64,000 nucleotides of DNA from Bigelowiella natans CCMP2755 (Eukaryota > Cercozoa > Chlorarachniophyceae). Both the position numbers and the translations under genes were made by a program. The notes below the pieces were generated by a model that was not told the origin of the DNA, did no database searches, and was given only the letters and a program-made list of their open reading frames with translations. This document shows, piece by piece, positions 1 to 12,232 of this stretch. Positions within the stretch are counted from its first letter, which is position 1. Each line of letters begins with the position of its first letter. Location of the stretch: NCBI GenBank assembly GCA_000320545.1, contig ADNK01000503.1:87501-151500 (forward strand), in the 5' to 3' direction.

Positions 1-2001
1 TCGAAGTACGACCCAAGTTGATACTGCGGTATGGCGAATAGAGCTGGGGCCTTATTTGAACATTTCACCAGCAGCAGCAGCAGTCAACGAACAAACGTGT
101 AAGTTCCAAATGCATTTTCCAAAGAAACGATGATGTTCAATCAAAAGATTGATTTGACTCGTATCAATGTTTCCCTCACCTCTCCCAGGCCTATCCTCGA
201 GGTAACAGCAGCAACTGCAGCCTGATTGGATCATAATCATCATTATCACCATCTTGTCGCCATCGTAATTGCGACATTTTCGGAATTGTCCAAAATAAAA
301 GCAAAAAAGTTTGATAGTACAGAGGGGGGGATATTGCTTGCTGCTGTTGATAATTGCTGCACACATAGGTTATTGCTATTGATAGGATAGGGAATATACG
401 ATGGTGTCCGTACCGCTACCACAACGGCTGCTAAATCATCTTGGCTACGAAGCCGGGAGGGAGGGGGGGAAGACGCAAAACCGGAGGCTGATTCCAAGGC
501 GAAGAGTACTCTGCAATTTCGTGTTTGTATAAGTGAAAATGAATAGTTTTTCTTTCTTTAACAATGGTATGACACCATCTATATCATCGCCAAAAACATC
601 GAACAAATAGCCAAAAGCAGCGTTGGTTTCCGTCTAGAACTACTGCGCAATAAGATCTATTGCATGCCAAAAATCACAAGCGAATTCTTGACAGATCTAG
701 ATGGAGGTCCTTGGTTGGTAAACATGTAATGAATAACGATGATAATACGCACCCTGACACAGGAGCATCAAACCCTGCGCTCACCCCAGCAGCCATTCCC
801 TAGCACGAGATCAATGATGACGACGACCACGAGGAGAGGAGGAGGAGGAGAAGAGTAAAAAATGAGGCTACTCGTTACGAGTGAAGATACGTCATCACCA
901 CGTCATTAGCATGTATGTGTGTAGTAGTGCTGGTCGATCCTACCGCATAGATGGCTGGGTAGAGCATCGAGGGAGAGCTCGAAAGGGCTTTCTATACGTT
1001 TGGGAAGAAATAGCGGAATTGGAGAGGGGTGGGGGCCAGTCAGTGAGTAAATTATGAACATAATGATATCTAATTGAAAGAAGTAGAAGAAGAAGAAGAA
1101 GAAGAAGAAGAAGAAGAAGGATAATAACAGACGCTACGATCGATGGGGAACATATGTTTGTTTCTCGAGAGACCAAAGGAATCACACCATCGGTCTATTC
1201 AGTACCATATGATGAAAAGTTTGTGAGTTGGCATATCATCATTATTTTAACTACTATGTAATTCGTTTTAATGATCACCGCCCACGCCTTTCCAATCTCG
1301 ACGCTCGGTCCTTCTGGGCCTAGAGAGTTCCCGCTCCCTAATAAATAGAAAGATAAACGACTACTACTTGGGAGGAGGGAGGGAGGGGGGCTATGTGCTA
1401 GGAGTAGGAGAAGAAGAAGGAGGCGGAAGAGAATAATATTCTTCTCGTCTGCTGCCGTAGACGACCTAGGTTAATGCACGCCGCTGCAACTTTCGCAGCC
1501 TGGCTTCTCTCGTTCTTAATGCTCCAAGTTATGAGACTTGATGATCGCTTGTCCGTTAATGCAAGCAGCAGCGTAGATATTACACCGCCTGTGTCGTATT
1601 CATTGTTGATAGTCAGAAATAACACACTTTTAGACTTCTTAGCTATCGTACACGTATGGATGGTATATGTCTATTTTATGCTGCACACCAATACAACCGA
1701 TGATGGCTACAAGTAGTAGAAGTAGTAGAAGTGGTAGTAGTAGTAGTTGTAGCAAGAGTAGTTGTCGTAGTAGTAGTAGCACCAAATATCGGAGCGAAAA
1801 AGTGCTTATTCCACTGAGATGGGAATATGTGAAGCGGGTCTGCAGGCACTCCAGGGATCTCATATCCAAGTGCCTTGATTGCGCTGATAATATTCGAGTG
1901 CCGCCGCCAATGTTTTCATTAATAAAAGAGAGGAGAAATTGCAAAATAATAAGAAAGACGAAGCAAAATAATACCTATGCCCTTGGGGAGACGATGAGAC
2001 G
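1..2001. other. no gene firmly supported
   Basis: No conserved protein is recognisable here on either strand. Short open frames exist on the minus strand, and they could be 3' exons of the weak minus-strand model at 2002-2889. None carries a family motif. The stretch has a GAA/AGA microsatellite at about 1084-1119 and GTAGTA/AGTAGT-rich DNA at 1708-1785. Confidence 0.5.
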
Positions 2002-2889
2002 CTAAACAAGTCTTGAAGAATGTGTACTGTTGTTGAAAAAAGCACCACGGTGATCCCAGTCATCAATCCCTGTGCAGAGAATTCGAAACAAAACCAAATT
2101 TGAGAAATCTAACAAGTTTTTTGTCATCACTACAACGATGAGGACAGGAGACCCGATGGGAAAAGGAGAATGAACAGTATTCATGCATACCACTCCCATC
2201 CCAAGCCAAAGCTCCTCACTGAATTCAAGATACTGTTGCTGCTGGCTGTCGCTACTTGTAGGTGTAGATTGAGTTGTAGTAGTGGAAATCGATTTGATCG
2301 TCATATCTCCTTGAGATTTTCTTCCATCAGCTTCAATAACGCCGCCGTCACCATCACCACCGTTACTACTTCTACTTGTAGTGGCAGTGCGGATGACTGC
2401 TGGCTTTGGAACATCGTCTTTCCCATTTCTACGCCCTTCATCAACCTCAGCAGCTCTAACATGTAAACATTTATTCCTCAATCTGAAAGCCAAGGAATTT
2501 GTCGTCATCAGACAGCTGCTAGCTTTTGTATGGCGCAGACGGCGATAAAGCACCGCTTGCTGCATTTTGGCATCTCTGCCATCATAAGAAGACGCGGACA
2601 CTACTGCATTAGGGAGTAGTAATGGTAGCGAAATAAGAAAGAGGAGAATTGGAATCGCAAGAGAAGTAACTCGGGATAATGGTGATGCGTAGTCTTGGAG
2701 CGGCGACGACGTCGACGGTTCCTGATTGTCTTTTTCGCATGAAATTCCTCTCACTGCTGCTCCTCCTTCACCATAGTTCGATGGGATCATATCTAGTAGA
2801 CATGTCCCCTCCCTCCTTCGCTTATCCATGCGAGATTTGTCATTTGTTGTCAAAAGCGGAAGCAGGAGCTTGTGGGGACAGGGAGCCAC
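2002..2889 (-). CDS. possible membrane or secreted protein, weak model
   Basis: This is a 295-codon open frame with no recognised family. It has one strongly hydrophobic stretch near residues 74-98 (IPILLFLISLPLLLPNAVVS), which could be a membrane span or internal signal. A low-complexity Ser/Thr/Gly region and a short Gln run follow. A plausible donor (GTATGC) occurs after about residue 231, so the last part of the frame may be intron. It is divergent from the deubiquitinase gene at 3561 with a gap of about 670 bp, which fits the head-to-head pattern of the rest of the window. It could equally be a chance frame in biased sequence, and no homology can be claimed. Confidence 0.3.
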   Translation of the reverse strand: MAPCPHKLLLPLLTTNDKSRMDKRRREGTCLLDMIPSNYGEGGAAVRGISCEKDNQEPSTSSPLQDYASPLSRVTSLAIPILLFLISLPLLLPNAVVSASSYDGRDAKMQQAVLYRRLRHTKASSCLMTTNSLAFRLRNKCLHVRAAEVDEGRRNGKDDVPKPAVIRTATTSRSSNGGDGDGGVIEADGRKSQGDMTIKSISTTTTQSTPTSSDSQQQQYLEFSEELWLGMGVVCMNTVHSPFPIGSPVLIVVVMTKNLLDFSNLVLFRILCTGIDDWDHRGAFFNNSTHSSRLV

Positions 2890-3560
2890 AGCCTCTCAAT
2901 GCACGTGGTAGATGTGGCAATGTTTCAGCGACAAGTTGTTCACCTTGTCGCACTTTGGGAATCCAGTCGTTTTGTCGTTGGGCGAGCTAGGCAAATATTT
3001 GAGCCATATCTTTCGAAGGAGCAGAAAACTGAACATAGAGACAAATATTTTCCTATGTCTCGGTTCATTTTGTCTCATGTTCTTCATGAGTGTGGAGTCG
3101 AAACCGAATACTGACATTAGATCGTTATTTTTTGAAATAATATCGTACCGAAAATAACTAAGACAGGGTGAAGATGATGATGAGCACCAAGACTCTACAG
3201 CCAAGTCGTCAGTCCTCACAAATCACAAAAACAATACACCATTCCGTCTGCGGCGTCCTGTCCCCCACGAACAGGGTGTGGCGGCTCAAAGCGTAAAGGT
3301 ACATATGCCCAACTACACAAAAGCGAATGCAGGGTCTTAGGGGACAAATAGACAGAGAGTTGTGTACCTTCCAGATAGCGGTGTCATTAATCGTCGTTGT
3401 TCTTGCTTGGACACTTACAGCTCTCCTAATTCTGTGAGCGATGAGGAACCTTAGTTACATAGCTGATATTACTGTGTGGCCTACCACCTAAGGTTAACTT
3501 GCGTCCGTTCGAAGCGCTGTAAGACTATAGCAACAGGAAAATCAAAAGAAGGAGGGAAGG

Positions 3561-4767
3561 ATGCCGACAACCAACCAGCGTCCTCGCAATAAGGAGATTG
3601 AGCGCGCCGCCTACACCTGCCCGCACCTACACGAATTCTGGCAGCAGGGAGGCTTGCGCGATATCGTTGGATTGATTGTGTACATCCGTCTTATAAAATC
3701 GAATAGAGGTGGCACGGGTGTAAAGTTACCCGAAAGTAGGCCAACGTGCCTTCAGTGCAATGGCTGCCATTCTGCCATTTCTCAGCTGCATGGATGCTTG
3801 GAATGTAAGTCACCCACCATGCACGTACTATCACATATTATTCACAAGTACTATTTCCATGGATTTTGCAAAATTACTCTTCTTTTTCCTCATTGGTAAT
3901 TTTTTAGGCGTCCATTTCGCGTGTATGAGGAAGGGGCATTTTCGCCACCATCAAATCGCTTCTGACCATGCCCTCTCGATCGACATCGATAGAGAGACAT
4001 TTCACTGCAAAAAATGTGAGCGATCCCCTAGCTAAGCTACATTCTACATGATATTCATCAAAGAAGCAATAGTTGGCGAGTATCACTAACTGAAGCCCCC
4101 CGCCCTTCCCGCTGTCATTTGTAATAAAAAAACTTTATCAACACAGGCAATGACTATGTTTACGACTGGGAGTTGGATTTTGAACTCCAGAACCAACTAA
4201 ACACACACTCGCTTCGTTCCTCCTATATGCGTCGTATCGATGTGCTACACCAGCCCACTGAAAATGAGCGGAAGCTTATCAAGTCAGCTTTTCCCCCTCC
4301 CCCCCCCCCCTCTCTCTCTCCCTCATGTGTGTATGTGCGTGGTGTTCATTCTCTATTTCCCTCCCCCCCTCCCCCCCCTCCCATAGAGCTTGCTCGGTAC
4401 CTGTCCGAGAGCGAGCATCCAGGCCCTTGGGACTACGAGGAATGCAGAATCTAGGTGCTGAATGATCGATAATGACTTGAAGCAAATATTGATGATATAG
4501 AGTTTTCCCCCCACCCCCATCTTAACGGCACGTTATCATTATTATGACTCTTATTTTTGTTTTTGTCGTCACAGGAAATTCATGCTTTATGACGGTTGCG
4601 CTACATTCGCTTGTGGCCAACCCGTTCCTACGAAACTACTTCCTAGGAGACATGCATCATCCTTCTACTTGTGCCAAACGGTCAACGTCCTGCCTTACTC
4701 CGCTTGTGAAGGGGTCTTGAGTTGTTGTTTGAGGGGGAAGAAGCCAACGTCGAGGGAGATTGTGAAA

Positions 4768-4806
<39 letters not shown>

Positions 4807-6327
4807 GGGTTGTTTTTGTCCATAGGCGTCGTAACTAATGCTTCTTCTTTTTCTTCTATTTTCTCCTTCTTCCTGTGATATACCATGCTACAACTTACAG
4901 GCGACTCGGAGATGAGTGCTTGGCGTGCGAACTTGCTAACCTTTTCGCCTTGATGTAGGAGCACACAACACTACCATTCGTCATCATTAGTATTTATTAG
5001 ATCATTGAAGATGCAAGATTTTCTTGCTATTGCTAATTTTATCATCTAACTAGGTTCAATGGCCAAGAAAAGCCGTACAGTCCTCATCGGTTTCTCTATG
5101 CCGTGTGGTAATGCATTAGATATCAGCATGATAATATGTATTATTTATGTAACTGTATTGTTTGAGAGTCTATTTCCATGGCTCACACTAGTGATTGATG
5201 CTGCTAAGATTATACATGGGCATGGTGTCGATGTTAAAGCGACTGTGAATATGGTTCATCACCAGCATTGTTATTGGAAAAGCTAAAGCATAATCATCAA
5301 TATCCACCATGTCATCATCATTATCATCATCATCATCATCATAATGACATCTTCGTTTTATCCATCGTGTTTCAGGAACGAGTCCAAGCACTTGAGCGGA
5401 TATCGTCAGCAAGATGCTCATGAGTTTCTATCTGTGGTAATTAGAAGAAGAAGAAGAAGAAGAAGAAGAAGAAGAAGAAGAAGAAGAAGAAGCAGTAGTA
5501 GTAGTGGTATTCAAAACCAGAATCAATCAATCACCAAGACGATGATATTAGAAAGTTCATCTCTGTCGCATGTAATCGTTGCGAAGGGGGAATAGTAGTA
5601 AATCATCGCATCTACCCGAATATGACAAAATAAAGTTCCTCCAACCACATTCACTCTCCTCCTCCTCTTCTTCCTATAGGTACTCAATGCACTACACAAG
5701 TGCTGTCTCCCCATTACTACAGATAGCTCTTCCTCCTCCTCCTCCTCCTCCTCCTCCTCCTCCTCCTCCTCCCAACGCATGCCCTTCAACGCTTCTAATA
5801 AGAAGATTTCCTCCAACACCGCAATGATGTTGTCATCTCCCACCGCTGTCTCAATGCATTCTCCCAGTGCCTCCAAGTGCAAATGCGCCATACATCGCAT
5901 ATTCGGTGCTCTAACTAACTCCGAGAGATAGAAGACAGACAAATAGGATGATATGCAGGAAAAAGAAGAAGAGAAGAGGAAGGAGAAAGAGAAAAGATGT
6001 ATGCGCTATTTTATTGTTCATGAGAGCAAGAAATCAAATCGTAGGACCAGGATCGTTAACTCCTCTACTATGCCCCTCTCCCCCCCCCCCCCCAACCTTG
6101 GACAGGAGGATCTCTGCGATCCGATGTTACGTGCCTTAAATGCCAGCGATGCTCCTCCTCGATCGAGCCGATGTTCTATATTTGCCTCGATATCTACTTT
6201 AAGAAGGAAGATAAGAGCCGGTCTTTTGTTTAGATTAGTAGCTGAAGCAGCAGTATTTACTAGTAGTAATAATAATGGTAGTAATAGAGGTAATCATACT
6301 TTGGGTGGGCAGGTGCTGTGTATGATG

Positions 6328-6370
<43 letters not shown>

Positions 6371-7245
6371 AAGTATCTCATCTCATCTGATTTTTCTCTC
6401 CCCCTCCTCCTCCTCCTCATCATCATCATCATCCTCATCCTCCTCTTCCACCATCATATTGATAATTAAGGTTGGACAGTGTGCCCCCCACTACCTCGAT
6501 GCAGCAGCAGCAGGTATCATCAGTGATGTATGCTGACAATGGCGATGATAAGAATGAGTAATAGCCGAGTATGGCAACAACAACAACAACAACAACAACA
6601 CATGTGGAAGAGATCTGTCGGAACAGAAATACTACCGTTATTCAAGGCATCATCGTGTGTGTCGTCATCATCATCATTCTCCTCGGCCTATTGCAATTTT
6701 TCGTTTCCTAAGCTACGAATCTTCCTCTCATCAGAAAATATGTATATTCGAAACCTATTAATTTCTCTATGGCGACGGTGCTCTGTCATCTATCATCATC
6801 CGCAGGGAAAGTTTGGTACAGGAGGAGGAAACACCACTAATGCTGCATCTGCCCATTTCAATTCGAGTGGGGGGGGTACAGGCGGTGCGAAAGCCAGCCT
6901 CAATGCGGCCAACAAAGTCAATGGCAGCAGTGCAAACGCTACTTCACATGTTCATGGAGGAGGAGGGGGGGGAGGGGGAAATGCCGCCGCTAAAAACAAC
7001 AAAAAGCGTGCCCGGAGGTGATTACCATGTTGCTTAATGTTAGATATCATATGAAGTCAATATATGAATGATGTGAAGTAATTACTTTCACATATTATTA
7101 TTCCAGATGTGTATGTTTGGCTTCTAATCATTAAATTCGTTGTTTGTCAGCCCTCCCTTGACCCACAATCAGCAACGCAACACAAACACTAGCTCGTTTG
7201 AGAAGAAGTCTAAGATACAAGGCGTGGAACCGATATATCTCAGGT

Positions 7246-7301
<56 letters not shown>

Positions 7302-8563
7302 AAGAGGCTCGCAATATGAGACAGTCATGTTTCATTGATATAATCATATTCACCTTCTTTATAACCAACTCACTATTGTCGCCGTCGGCCTGTTTATGCG
7401 TTCGCGCAGCTTCTTAACGCTTCGAGAATGCCTGGAGGCGTATGTTTTAAAAGAAAATCTCGGGCGCTCTGATCCTGTTTTCTGCTCAAGATGTCAAAGC
7501 TATCAAACGTAAAGAAAATACAGGGGGGGGTGGGGGAGATGGACAGCATAAAATAGCAGACAAATACACGCACACCACACTCGTACGCACACATACACAC
7601 AAGTTTATTTTGAATATGTTACAGAAGGTATTCTCTCGAAATCTATAATATGCACATGATCCATCGTCATCATCCTCATCATAAACATCAACCTCATCAC
7701 CTATCAGTTGTGCAAAGCAGATGACAATGCATGAGTTGCCTCCTACACTGACGTTCCAACTGAAGCGATTTTGCCAACAACCGAGCACAAAGAGGTCAAT
7801 ATGTAGAAGGGAGAGAAAGGAGGTTTTTGTTGATGAAAAGCAGTCGATGTGCTTCTCCTTCTAATGAAAAGCCATCATATAGGTGGTACAAGAATAAAAG
7901 TCACATATCGTTTCCACTTGATGGCCTGGATCTTTCGGCCTTTTCGAAGCAGCAGCAGACAAAGATGGCAATAGAGGTTACACTAAACACACACACACAC
8001 ACACATACATAGAGAGAGAGAGAGAGAACCGTAATTGCCACGGCTGGCATAAGGTCATGCCTTCATCTCAAAATTTTTGTATTGAGTTTAACTTGCGGAA
8101 CGTTACAAATATTGACTATGAGCTACCACATAAACAGAAGAATGGTGAGAAAACGGGTTCATCATTTTCCTACCCGCAGCTTTACGACTTATATTCCGTG
8201 ATAGTCCATAAAGGCACTCTTGAGAACGGTAGAAGAGGCGTACACTAGTATTGTTAGCTTCTCATACAAAAAGACATGATGATTTGCTATTTGTTCCAGG
8301 CCACTATATCTGCTATATTCGGAAGAAAAGTCAGTGGTATAAGTGCGATGACTCAATCGTCATGATGACGACGAAGTAAACCAAATAGATTAACGATGAT
8401 GACAAAAACATCTACAGAATCATATCGAAAACCTGAGTTTTCTTCATGATCAAAATTGTTAATTGTTTCTGTTTCGTTATGATATATACATTTCAGACAC
8501 GAAGTACTCGAATCGGAAGCGTACCTCTTGTTTTATGCTCGGCGCACCATTCGACAACGGTAG
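3561..8563 (+). CDS. ubiquitin-specific protease, USP22/Ubp8-like (SAGA DUB module)
   Basis: Cysteine protease that removes ubiquitin; in this subfamily the substrate is mainly histone H2B, within the nuclear SAGA complex. The N-terminus holds a ZnF-UBP domain: LHGCLEC is spliced to VHFACMRKGHFRHH, then CKKCNDYVYDWELDFE. The Cys box GLRGMQNLGNSCFMTVALHS has its catalytic Cys codon at 4583-4585. SGYRQQDAHEFL follows at about 5396-5430. The zinc-binding CLKC is near 6132, SLRECLEAYVLKENLGR near 7409-7460, and LPPTLTFQLKRF near 7736-7775. The His box NGHYICYIRKK starts at about 8300 and the frame ends LLFYARRTIRQR, TAG at 8561-8563. Splice phases were checked at most of these joins: 3804/3908, 4015/4147, 4282/4387, 4454/4575 and the His-box junction. 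Two insertions are unusual: a poly-Ser run from TCC repeats (5730-5772) inside the catalytic domain, and a Gly/Asn/Ala-rich exon at about 6808-7019. At least 14 exons are present. The assignment to a USP is very secure; the USP22/Ubp8 subfamily is inferred from the N-terminal ZnF-UBP layout. Confidence 0.93.
4768..4806. repeat. (ATG)13 microsatellite in a USP intron
   Basis: Thirteen perfect ATG units lie inside an intron of the deubiquitinase gene. Confidence 0.95.
5446..5491. repeat. (GAA)n microsatellite just after a 5' splice site
   Basis: About 15 GAA/AGA units begin a few bases after the donor GTAATT that ends the DAHEFL exon of the deubiquitinase. Confidence 0.9.
6330..6368. repeat. 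(CA)n microsatellite
   Basis: About 19 CA units within an intron of the deubiquitinase gene. Confidence 0.95.
7248..7305. repeat. (GA)n microsatellite
   Basis: About 25 GA units with single-base interruptions, in a deubiquitinase intron. Confidence 0.95.
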
Positions 8564-9197
8564 CACCTAGGCTTGCGACGTCGTTGCAGCAATAGCTTAC
8601 GATTACTCATTTGATACGTACGTTATAACGTGAATAATCACATACCAGTAAGATCAGAAATATGTACAACAGCGACGACGCATGCATGACATAAGGCAGC
8701 TTGGTGCCGCCATTGATCAAGTGTGCGCTCTAGATGTTGCATGACCAGCTAGCGCATAACAAGCAGGTATTTTATTGTATAGCTATATCTGCATATATGC
8801 GAGACTAACTATTGAAAAACTGTAATTGCATTTCGCTACCTGCTTCATGTATCTTTCATGTGGCGTGTGCACAAATCTAGACATGCTCATGCGATGCTGT
8901 TGCGACAGATCCGCAGCAGCATGTCTGCATGCTAAAGCTTTTATTTGAATATACTCACATCCTTCGTATCTATTGCAGCAGCAAATATGCAACGGATGAC
9001 ATGCTAAGCACAATAAAGGCATGTTGTATACGTTTGGATGAGTCCAATTGTGAACCGATTGTTGACTATACAGTAGCGTCAAATCTAAAACTTTGTAGTA
9101 TCGCAGTTATGATGTAGATAGAAACTTATTTATTATTTATTCTTGCAAAAATCTCGATTGTATACAAATCTGCTGCAATTTAATGATATTTATACTC

Positions 9198-9240
<43 letters not shown>

Positions 9241-9623
9241 TCATATAATACTAATACCATCTTCATGATGAAGACATAGAATGGTTTATTCGTGAGACTT
9301 GAAGTAACTTACTAGCTCGTTCGCTCTACTACATTTACTAATCTTATCTTAATGATGAATCACAGATAGATTCCAGGGTCACTCCCATTGAGCTCTCAAA
9401 CGAGAATTCAAATTGCGTTTGGGTCTTAATTTTGTGCGGCTATGGACTCGTGTACGCAACTTGTTAAAAGAATTTTGAAATCCCTGAGACATTATTCGGT
9501 GACAGCAGTGTCAGTAACGGTGGATGCACGATAATCACTAAAGTAGATTCGTGTGATTTTCGTGTTCATATTTTCAATTGAGGTGGCGAATATAACAAGG
9601 AGGATTTTATAAAAAGTGCTAAC
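8564..9623. repeat. tail-to-tail intergenic gap with CTAG/GCATGC-rich DNA
   Basis: This gap lies between the 3' ends of two convergent genes. From about 8570 to 8950 it is rich in GCATGCATG, GCTAGCGC and TCTAGATG type words. A (TA)n tract follows at 9206-9239. No protein motif was seen. The composition resembles five other tail-to-tail gaps in the window. Confidence 0.55.
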
Positions 9624-11587
9624 TTATCGATATACTATTACCGGATCGTACACGTATGCACCAGGTCCTGGTGATGCAGCTCCTTGAACCTGAACAAGAA
9701 AGTGAAGAATATATAACTCATCTACTGACTACTTGGAACTCCAAACAAGTAATGTAACCTTCTCTCCAAAAGGACATCTTCGGTCGGTACTATGCTTTGG
9801 CCGAATCTTCCTGGTTTTCTTCCTAGAAGTGTGTGAAAGAGAGAGAGTACCAGAATTGTGTGTGTAATGCTGGGTGAGGGATAGGAGCAGAATGCGAATT
9901 GAGACATCAAACTTGAATTTTGGAATTACGATGTTATTGATTCGCCTCTCCCGTAAGTCTTTGCTAGATATGCTCTGAAAATTTCATGCACAATCCATAC
10001 GGAGCACACACACCACGATTAGCGTGGATCACACACGTTGGTCACTCAAATCTCAACAGTAGACAATTACCTCCTTGTTCGTGCTCTCTCCTTCGCCATA
10101 GCAGATGCTCGATTGAACTAACCAATGTAGTAGCAACGCTTCATTCAGAATCTTTGTTAAAAGTAGACGACGAGCTGACCTTGCATTGATTGGCATGAAG
10201 AAGTGTGTTTTTGTGTGTGTGAGGGGGGGGGGCTCTATACAAATTATAACCTCGGTAAAAGCTGAGAGATATGAATATACGGGGCCTGGAGAATCATGAG
10301 TAGATTCCTAGAAGCATATAACAGATTTCAGGTAGAAGCTCTCTGTATCCATGTAATTTATTTGGTATGTCCCGTGTTGAGTTGTGCTTCTTTTAAAAAG
10401 AACGTCACCCCCCATCTTTTTTGCCTCGGCACAGCTGCGGAAGGTGACTTAGGCCTGCAAGTAGTAAAGGGTAAGGATTGATGATGACTTTTTCGAAGGA
10501 AGAATTTTGGTTTTTGATATTGCCTATTCTTTACGCCCGTCATATATGCAGGTCCTGGCGAGTCCCAGCCACGTGCTTTTCTCTGTAATAACATTGCACA
10601 ATTTTAGTACTTCTTTTTAGATTATGATATAACCACGTTCCATGATCTTAGATTAATGTAAAGAATGAGGATGAATTGTACCAAGGGGCCAACAACTTCA
10701 TATCTGAGTCCCGGGGTGTCTAAGCGTTGATTATCTCGTAAGTTTCACACATTATTTGGTATATCATTCCAAATCAAGATGTCGGATTTTCTACATGGTC
10801 GAATGGGGCCCTTTTCGTCGTTTCTTGTAGACTGAAATACACGATTATGACCCTAAATATAAAGCGATAAACAGATTATGAACATATATCCATGGTGACG
10901 ATGGTAAATTTCCAAGGATTTTGAGAGATATATTTCTTGTGTTGTTGGAGAGATAGAATACCATCGATGATTTGGGCCTTGGGTACACCTTTTAATGCAT
11001 TTACATTGGGTCAAATGTGATTCATCCAGCGAATATTAAAGACAACTTTGAACAAATTAATTTTTTTTGGAAGTGTGTGTTTTTATTATACCGCGCCAGT
11101 TCTATTCCTCCCGAAGTCACTGAAGTGGTTTTCCACTACGCTTCTCGCTACTGTTGGGGGGGGATACAGAACAAACATGCCGTATTTGAGCTTGTGGGTG
11201 CGATGATTCGTAGTAGTGCCTCAATTTCACATTTCCTCTATTGTACTCGTTTGCTTACAGGGTCCAGGAGAGCTGATTCCAACTTGTTCTCTCAGCTGTC
11301 CCTGGATTTCAAAACAGATTCAATGAGTTCTTTTTCAGTAGACCGAACACGGATCTTGTCAGTACCGGGAAGACAAATTTCTTGCCAGGCTCTACGAAAC
11401 GTCCTTCCCTGGTATTGATAATATTTGTTATAAATCGAAGAGATGCAAAAGTTTGAAATAATTGAAGCTTTGTCTTGGAAATCGAAAGAGCAAGGTTAAT
11501 GGGCGGAATTTTCCAATACTCTGTGAAGCATGCACTTGAGACAAAGAAGCGCTCAGTAATAGGCCTCCTCCCTGTCCGCTTTCGCAT
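9624..11587 (-). CDS. SHIPPO/ODF3-like repeat protein (sperm-tail PG-rich family)
   Basis: Proteins of this family carry repeated PGPxxY motifs and are associated with axonemal microtubules of cilia and flagella. Reading the minus strand, short exons each hold one motif: GISSPGP (about 11265-11305), TPGLRYEVVGPL (about 10675-10725), WDSPGPAYMTG (about 10540-10595), THDSPGPVYSYLSAFTE (10255-10310) and a last exon ending AASPGPGAYVYDPVIVYR with TAA at 9624-9626. The exon before the last, with KPGRFGQSIVPTEDVL, joins in phase to give FGVPRAASPGPGAY, typical of the family. Each exon is flanked by acceptable AG and GT sites. The 5' end is uncertain: an ATG at 11587 opens a frame reading into FVEPGKKFVFP, but the joins there were not resolved. 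It is divergent from the gene at 12233. The family call is secure, the exact exon set is not. Confidence 0.78.
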
Positions 11588-12232
11588 GATTCGTTCCAGA
11601 TAAACGAAACTGTTGTCAGCGGGGGCGTGGAGCTTTGCAGGACTGGTTTTATTCTCTCTTCCCTTAAGTGAAGCTTACTGTGTTGATGCGTAGGAGCTTG
11701 ATTTAGGATAATTATTCACGATATTATCAGTGTCTTTCGGAGAAAATTACCTGCAAACCCTTAAGAAAAACCTTTGGACTAGTTTAAACTGTCAGGCTAT
11801 TGATTGATAGAAGCCGGGAACATCCTTTCAAATTATTCTAAAATTCGTTTCCAGCAGCGGTAGTCTGAAAGTGAAACGGACGAAGAGCAACGAGCTTCTA
11901 CCTCTGAACTAAGGAATACCTCTACTGCGACAATGGATAATCGGTGGAAATGTGTATGTATGCTCGGATATGCGGAAATCAGTGTGATTTCAAGTCTAAG
12001 ACTAAGTGATTTGTTGACAGATTTCTAGGATTGGACATTTCAGAATTCACAACGCCGCCGACGATGCCTCCCGGCTGCTAGTGATAAGCAGCAGGTTGGT
12101 TGGTTTCACAAAGCAGAGAGCAGAGCAGAGAGACAGGGTGGTCTTGAATGGTTAATCAAGTAGGATCAAGTGCTCGATCGTGAATAGCCCTGGACCTTTC
12201 GGAGCATCCATGCTCACATTTTCATCCTCTTA

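Noticed and set aside
5523-5942. Minus-strand frame with poly-Glu
   Set aside because: It is the reverse of the coding poly-Ser TCC array of the deubiquitinase.
11017-11418. Plus-strand frame of 133 codons
   Set aside because: It overlaps the minus-strand SHIPPO exons, has no motif and lacks splice support.
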